From the NCBI RefSeq assembly GCF_032854445.1, contig NC_088295.1:32911385-32975384 (forward strand): a stretch of 64,000 nucleotides of DNA, written 5' to 3'. The notes under the pieces are model-generated. The model was not told the origin of the DNA. It did no database searches and worked only from the letters and a program-made list of their open reading frames with translations. This DNA comes from Liolophura sinensis (taxonomy: Eukaryota; Mollusca; Polyplacophora; Chitonida; Chitonidae). Positions 35,438 to 64,000 of this stretch are shown piece after piece (the first letter of the stretch is position 1; each line of letters begins with the position of its first letter). Position numbers and translations under genes: made by a program.

Positions 35438-35640
35438 AGTGAGTGAGTGAGTGAGAGCTTGGGGTTCAACGTCGTACTTAACAAATTTTCAGTCACATGA
35501 CGACGAAGGAATCCTTAGAATGCATGTAATGTGCCTCTTTGTGGCAGGACGGATTTCCATCGCTCTTTTATCTAGTGCTACTTCAATGAGACGCCTTACC
35601 GAAGGCAAGTAAGCCGCCCCGCCCGTTAGTGGGGCCCGGT
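35438..35640 (+). mobile_element. SINE-like element of the 'gtgagtgagtg' family
   Basis: Starts 'gtgagtgagtgagtgag', continues 'cttggggttcaacgtcgtac', 'tcagtcacatgacgacgaa', 'aggacggatttccatcg', and ends near 'agtaagccgccccgcccg'. The same family supplies the 61-bp insert at 27915-27975. It sits inside a broken FN3 half-exon. Confidence 0.7.
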
Positions 35641-37970
35641 CAAGGCTCAGGGGGAAAGGTCATTGTAGCAAACTACCGTCAAAATAGACCATTAAGTACA
35701 AGCACGAAAAATAATAAACGAAAACAAATCAACGCAGTTTACTAGCTTTATTTAGGTAAAAGAAGACTTTCAGCGGACCTACCGATACATTAACACAAAA
35801 ACGCAAAAAAGCAAATATCAAAACCACATACATTATAGAACAAGTCTAAAAACATGTAAGGTTGAATTGACATGACCATGTACAAAGCCATCTCGGATTT
35901 GCCAGTTAAAAGCTTACATTTTGTCATTCTTATGAACTCTGCACTGATATGATTTTCAAAATGGTGGAATACGTCGAAAACTACAGGGGGGGCAAAATTA
36001 ACATTTAATCTCTGACTCTTTATCGATATCGTTAATTCATTTACCAATATTCGATAAATCATTTATCGACATCGATAAATAGATTAGCGATATCGACATA
36101 AAGTGTTCCCTGCTGGTTTCAGTGGAAATGACTGCTCCGTCTATGTTGCTACAAGAGGAAGGCTGAGAAAAATGCATGTATTTACAATAGCCGACTAAGG
36201 AGAGTCCACGAATAAGGCAGTAGAATCAAGGCTGTGTCACCTATATCCGTGATCCAATTCAACAGAACCACGGAAACACGAGTGATGCGGGTACTCGTGT
36301 AATACCTGTACACATTTGAAAATTTCCTTCGATTTACTCGGTTTAGCAAATTTTTTTAAAATCCGGCTTAATATATTACGAGATTTCAGGAAGAAGCAAT
36401 CATTATAAGAAATACTCGTAGGCCTGTTTATCGATATCATTAATTCATTTATGAATTGATATGTATTATTCATTTATCGATATCGATAAATACCAATAAA
36501 ATTGTATATTGTTTATTATCGATAAATTGTTTTTTGTTTTATTGACATGAATAATTCCTTTACGAATATAGATATATCGTTTATTCTGCCCCTCATAGAA
36601 AACATGTCGTGCGAATCACGTAATCACGCTTCTGTTAGTTAGATGTTACAAAATATGTAACAAGTAATTTGGTGGATTCGATTCAGCTTAAAAGCTGATT
36701 CGCCTTTAAGTTTCATTCGAACAATAAATATTTACCAGGGGCCGAACTGAGGGCAGTCTTTTTGTGTATTTATACTTCAAAAAATTTCTCTGGTAAACTG
36801 TCACAGTGACAACCACACTTTCCAACACCAAACAATAAAATAGCATTGAGAAACATTACATTTAGGAAACAGTGTTCTAAAGAAACAAAACAAAGCAAAA
36901 CAGTCACTAAACATTATGTAAGGTGATATACAATGATTACATCTATATAATAAAGCATAAAAGATTGAAACAGACTCGGTCAGTTGTATGTAACGAGTTT
37001 GGGCAAAGTTCGGGTTTTGAGAATATTTGAATATCAACAGGTGTCTTTAAAATTACACAAAAACGAAGAATGCCTTTTCTTCTGCAGAACTTCACCTTAA
37101 ATAAACCTATCCGAGCGTGCAAAATTTTGTGAACTACCATAAAAGCATTGTTTATAAAACCATATAAATTTATATATTCTTACAAACCATTCATTTCTGT
37201 AATATTACACGAATGTCTATCGAAAAAAAAACTTAGAATATACAGATGCAAAGCAAAACTTCGTCTCAATGGTCACTTGTGTCAAAATTTGCGAGCGTAT
37301 TTAGGATAATGGTCAGAAACTGAAAATATATACAATAAAAAAGTAAACAAATTTCTAAATGATTTATGGCCAACAGTAACAATTTTTTTTATCAAAAATG
37401 CTAGGCCTACATGTATTATTGATTTTTTCCGATGTGTCAAATAGAACATTTCAATCTGTTCAATGCTATATAAAATAGTTTTCAACCATACCGTCGCAAC
37501 GTTAAAATGTGTAAGAACTGAACGACGGGAGACAACTCCCATTAAAAACTACCAATATAGCCCTGTCGGAACGTACCTCAATACGATTTCATTGCTTCTC
37601 TCCGTTAGCGCGGGTAGCGATTTCTACCTGCAAAGCTTAGTTTATCTTAAAAATGTAACAAGTTCATTCGTATGAAGTGTGACATTTGTCATCCAGTCAG
37701 AAGGATTACATTTTTCAAAACATGCTTCAGTTAAAAAAAAAACATGGTTAATTTCAACAATGACACACATGGAGAATAATTATTTGCGTGTTTGCTTAAT
37801 TCTAATATCTATGTCAAGAAAAGCATATACAGGTGAAAACCAGCAACCCTTGGCTTAAACGTCGTGTCAAAGACAAAATGAAGTAAATCTTAGAATTTTG
37901 ACCTTTGTTGACGGCATCGGAACCCAACTTAAGGCAACAGGTCGTTTCTTTTGCCTTTGTCACAGAAATA
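35641..37970. other. AT-rich stretch downstream of the phosphatase gene
   Basis: On the minus strand this follows the stop codon and may include the 3' untranslated region. Words 'atcgatatcgataaat' and 'tttatcga' recur at about 36018-36100 and 36426-36535, giving many small palindromes. No protein gene is supported. Confidence 0.5.
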
Positions 37971-61469
<23,499 letters not shown>

Positions 61470-63884
61470 CTGTGGTGGAAATAAAGCACACTTTCAAAAT
61501 TCGGATCTGGCTGTATGCAAATGCTATTACCAGCAGACATTCCGTAACATGAAATCCAGCATTGTCTCCGGGCAATCCGATTTAATTCAGATCTACATTC
61601 TGCCCCTTTGGTTTAAGTTAAAAGTCTTTAAGCTCGACGTTATAAGTACCAAAAATAAAAAATTAATGCAAACTAGTTTTAAACCACAACATCCGTTCCA
61701 ATGACTACAGGGTTCAACTTCACGTCGGCAGTGTTTCAGTCATATTGTAGCGCGAATATGTTAGAACGAAACAGTTGTATGTCGACAGGAGAACATCACA
61801 TCAGAACTAAAAGTAAATTGAACAACATAAAATAAATTCGTATAAAATTTGAAAATAACATAAAATCTACTTTTGTATACTTACCTTCAAAATGTGTTTT
61901 AAATATTTAACTGCATCATCGACAGCAATCCAGTCAAATAAAACTAATATAGTCAACTGTCACACGGAACAGTCAATTGTGGTTTAATAGATATGGACCT
62001 ATTCTGTCTACAAAGCCCACATGAGATCTTTGTGGATCATTGAGAAATCACCGATGGGGCGATGCCCTGTAAGTTTTTCAGGAACAGAAGGATAAACCGA
62101 GGACGACGAACGGCAGTCGCAAGGAATCGGACAAGAGAAGTAATATATCTTTAGGAGTTTTATATATAGGATGGGGCTTGTGAGGAACTCGCAAGGACAT
62201 CATGTGATAGTCTTAAAATCTGTGATAATCTTAAATTAGTACAGTAACGTATTACTTGATGAACCCGAAATACCGTCCCCAAAGCGTCTATGGTCTCACG
62301 TAGCTAGTAATACATTTGTCCGTGCTAAATGCTCCCGATACGCCCTATGACGGGGAAAGATCGCCATGCCATCCTTATATTTGGCCAATTTTCCAAGAAA
62401 TTTGGATCTGTACAGGCGCCTTGTCATGTGACCGAAATGACCGCCTTTACGTCAAACTTGCCCAGAGGGCTCGTGTCCTGTTCAGGTTCCGTAACCTTGA
62501 TGTAGGAAGTTAAATCTATCTGTAATTGGAAGGCACTATATAAGCTGCATACACCTGTGTCTTTTACACAAAGATAAATCAACTTACCAACATCTCAGGT
62601 ATTTTTCTAGTATTGCAGTAAAATGTGTTTAGTAATTGGTAATGCAATGTTTGCGCTGTCAACCCCAATTAATATCGATGATTTCTTGTGGAACGGTGTA
62701 TAAAATTGTGCTGTTTACATCGATAATTGAACCAATATCAAAGTCAAAGTACCCCATTATGTATGGCTGGAATTAAGCGCCCTATGTTTAAGAATATTTC
62801 ATAAATACGAGTAAATCATCGGCTTCAGCCAAGTGACTGGCTTGTGATGCACACATGTTTGCCTTTATAACTGACTGTCTGCCACGTCGGTTGGAAGGCA
62901 TTCGTCAAAGTTCTGAATTGCTCTTTTCTCTTAGGGGAGGTTGGTGGGGGGATTCACGTATGGATATTTGTAAAGTTTATGTTAAGAAAAGATGCTTAAA
63001 AACAAGGCACATAATTATGTCCAAATGAACCATTTCTTAGTCATAAAATATTGAATGCTTCACGAGAAATGGAAATTTAAACATCAAATTTTCTGTCCTT
63101 GTCTTGCGTTAATCCATAGTCATTCATTCATTCTATCTTAAACATTGCGTTTTGTGGGAACATGAAAGGAACAAAAACTATGCGATGCAAGTCAGCTTCT
63201 TTTTAGTAATTCGCAAAAAAAAAAGAAAAAAAAGAAAGAAAAATCAATTAAAACCAAAACAACAGCACACTTTTCGGAAAACATTAAAAGATAAGAAAAT
63301 ATTTTGACAGATAACATTGTTTGAATACATCTCATTGTTTAATATTCAAAGCAAGGCAAAGTGGTATGAAGATGTGGAAAGTTGGCACCAGATTCGTTTG
63401 TCTGTATTTGGTAATTGAATAAGAAATATTGTGCTGACACTAGATTCGAAATTCATGCAGATCTCAAGTAACCTGCTGGACATCAGTATGAGCTAGTCAT
63501 TTGAATCCATCTACAGTAATGTACCATTCACATATGGTGCTAACGTTTAGTGTAGACTGAAAAAGACCAGGGGTCGACAAACACATTTCGGACTTAAGTG
63601 AAAATTTAAAACCTTGTCACAATGTTTGCATTTTTATTATGAAAGTTGAAATTTTGATACATTTATCTTGAGATAACATTGAGGAGGTGGTAAGGGTTTT
63701 AATGTGCATTACTCAAAAATAAACTCTAAACTCATATATCAAGGTTTGGCTTAGGTCAAAATTGGCTTTGTGGAATCGGCCACTGGGTATTAAGTTGCGG
63801 TTTTTAAAAATTATTTGTACCTATAGCTCACGGAAGTATGTATTTCTTTGAAGTGGGTTTGGACTTGATTTTGAACAGGATTTA
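61470..63884. other. Upstream intron, no exon recognised
   Basis: Probably intronic on the minus strand. The right half of a GGCCGATT fold-back (about 63740-63784) and a purine-rich run at 63217-63243 are visible. The plus frame 62316-62513 has no recognised domain. Confidence 0.5.
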
Positions 63885-64000
63885 ATTGATTGGTATTTTA
63901 TGCCGCACTCAAGAATATTTCACTTATACGAGGTCGGACAGCTTTATGGTGAGGAGAAAACGGGGCAAACCTCAGAGCGACCGCATTGGTGAGAGGCACC
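63885..64000 (-). mobile_element. tRNA-type SINE, cut by the window edge
   Basis: Complement of the SINE tail and body: 'ttgattggtattttatgccg', 'actcaagaatatttcactta', then an internal deletion to 'gcgaccgcattggtgagagg'. It continues beyond the right edge. Confidence 0.8.

Noticed and set aside
62316-62513. 65-residue plus-strand frame
   Set aside because: No domain, no splice or promoter support, and opposite to the phosphatase gene's strand in a likely intron.

Overview
The window is animal nuclear DNA: AT-rich, intron-rich, with one multi-exon gene surrounded by decayed transposable elements and simple repeats. The tRNA-derived SINEs with (AAAT)n tails, the Gypsy and DIRS-like retroelement relics and the MULE relic suit a marine invertebrate, probably a lophotrochozoan such as a mollusc or brachiopod. 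I cannot fix the species from sequence alone. MAIN GENE (minus strand, 61469 down to 37971, 5' end beyond the right edge): a receptor-type protein tyrosine phosphatase. I placed 25 exons by splice signals and reading phase. They join in one open frame of 1,168 codons plus a stop: six fibronectin type III (FN3) domains, a Thr/Pro linker, a membrane-proximal region, one transmembrane helix and one complete phosphatase domain (KNRY, WPD and [10 protein letters not shown] motifs, Q-loop). A short tail with a Tyr-x-Asn site ends the protein. A single catalytic domain plus FN3 repeats is the R3-type (PTPRB/J/O/H-like) layout. LEFT ARM (1-14.9 kb): a Gypsy-type relic whose integrase lies before its RNase H, with a 3' LTR, runs from the edge to about 2427. 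It abuts a tandem array of 3-4 kb blocks, each carrying one 279-bp FN3 exon on the minus strand (2461-2739, 5371-5649, 9604-9882), plus a fourth copy cut at 13674 by a second Gypsy relic. These exons resemble the exon at 58158-58436, so the array is probably part of, or derived from, a tandem paralogue of the phosphatase gene. A broken half-FN3 exon at 35345-35437, cut by a SINE, fits the same idea. MIDDLE (15-37 kb): no convincing gene. It holds a DIRS-like reverse transcriptase relic (19054-19525), a 2.7-kb minisatellite (22870-25617), a near-perfect hairpin (28102-28210), fold-back elements, short SINE copies and a solo LTR with a 4-bp target duplication (33072-33964). RIGHT ARM (37.9-64 kb): the phosphatase gene. 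Its introns hold a Gypsy relic with LTR, a MULE transposase relic, a second solo LTR and many SINEs. A half-FN3 exon is triplicated in tandem at 55.1-55.6 kb, and one extra copy keeps usable splice sites. Nothing here amounts to a clearly new molecular system; the most notable signals are the FN3 exon amplification and the extra half-exons.
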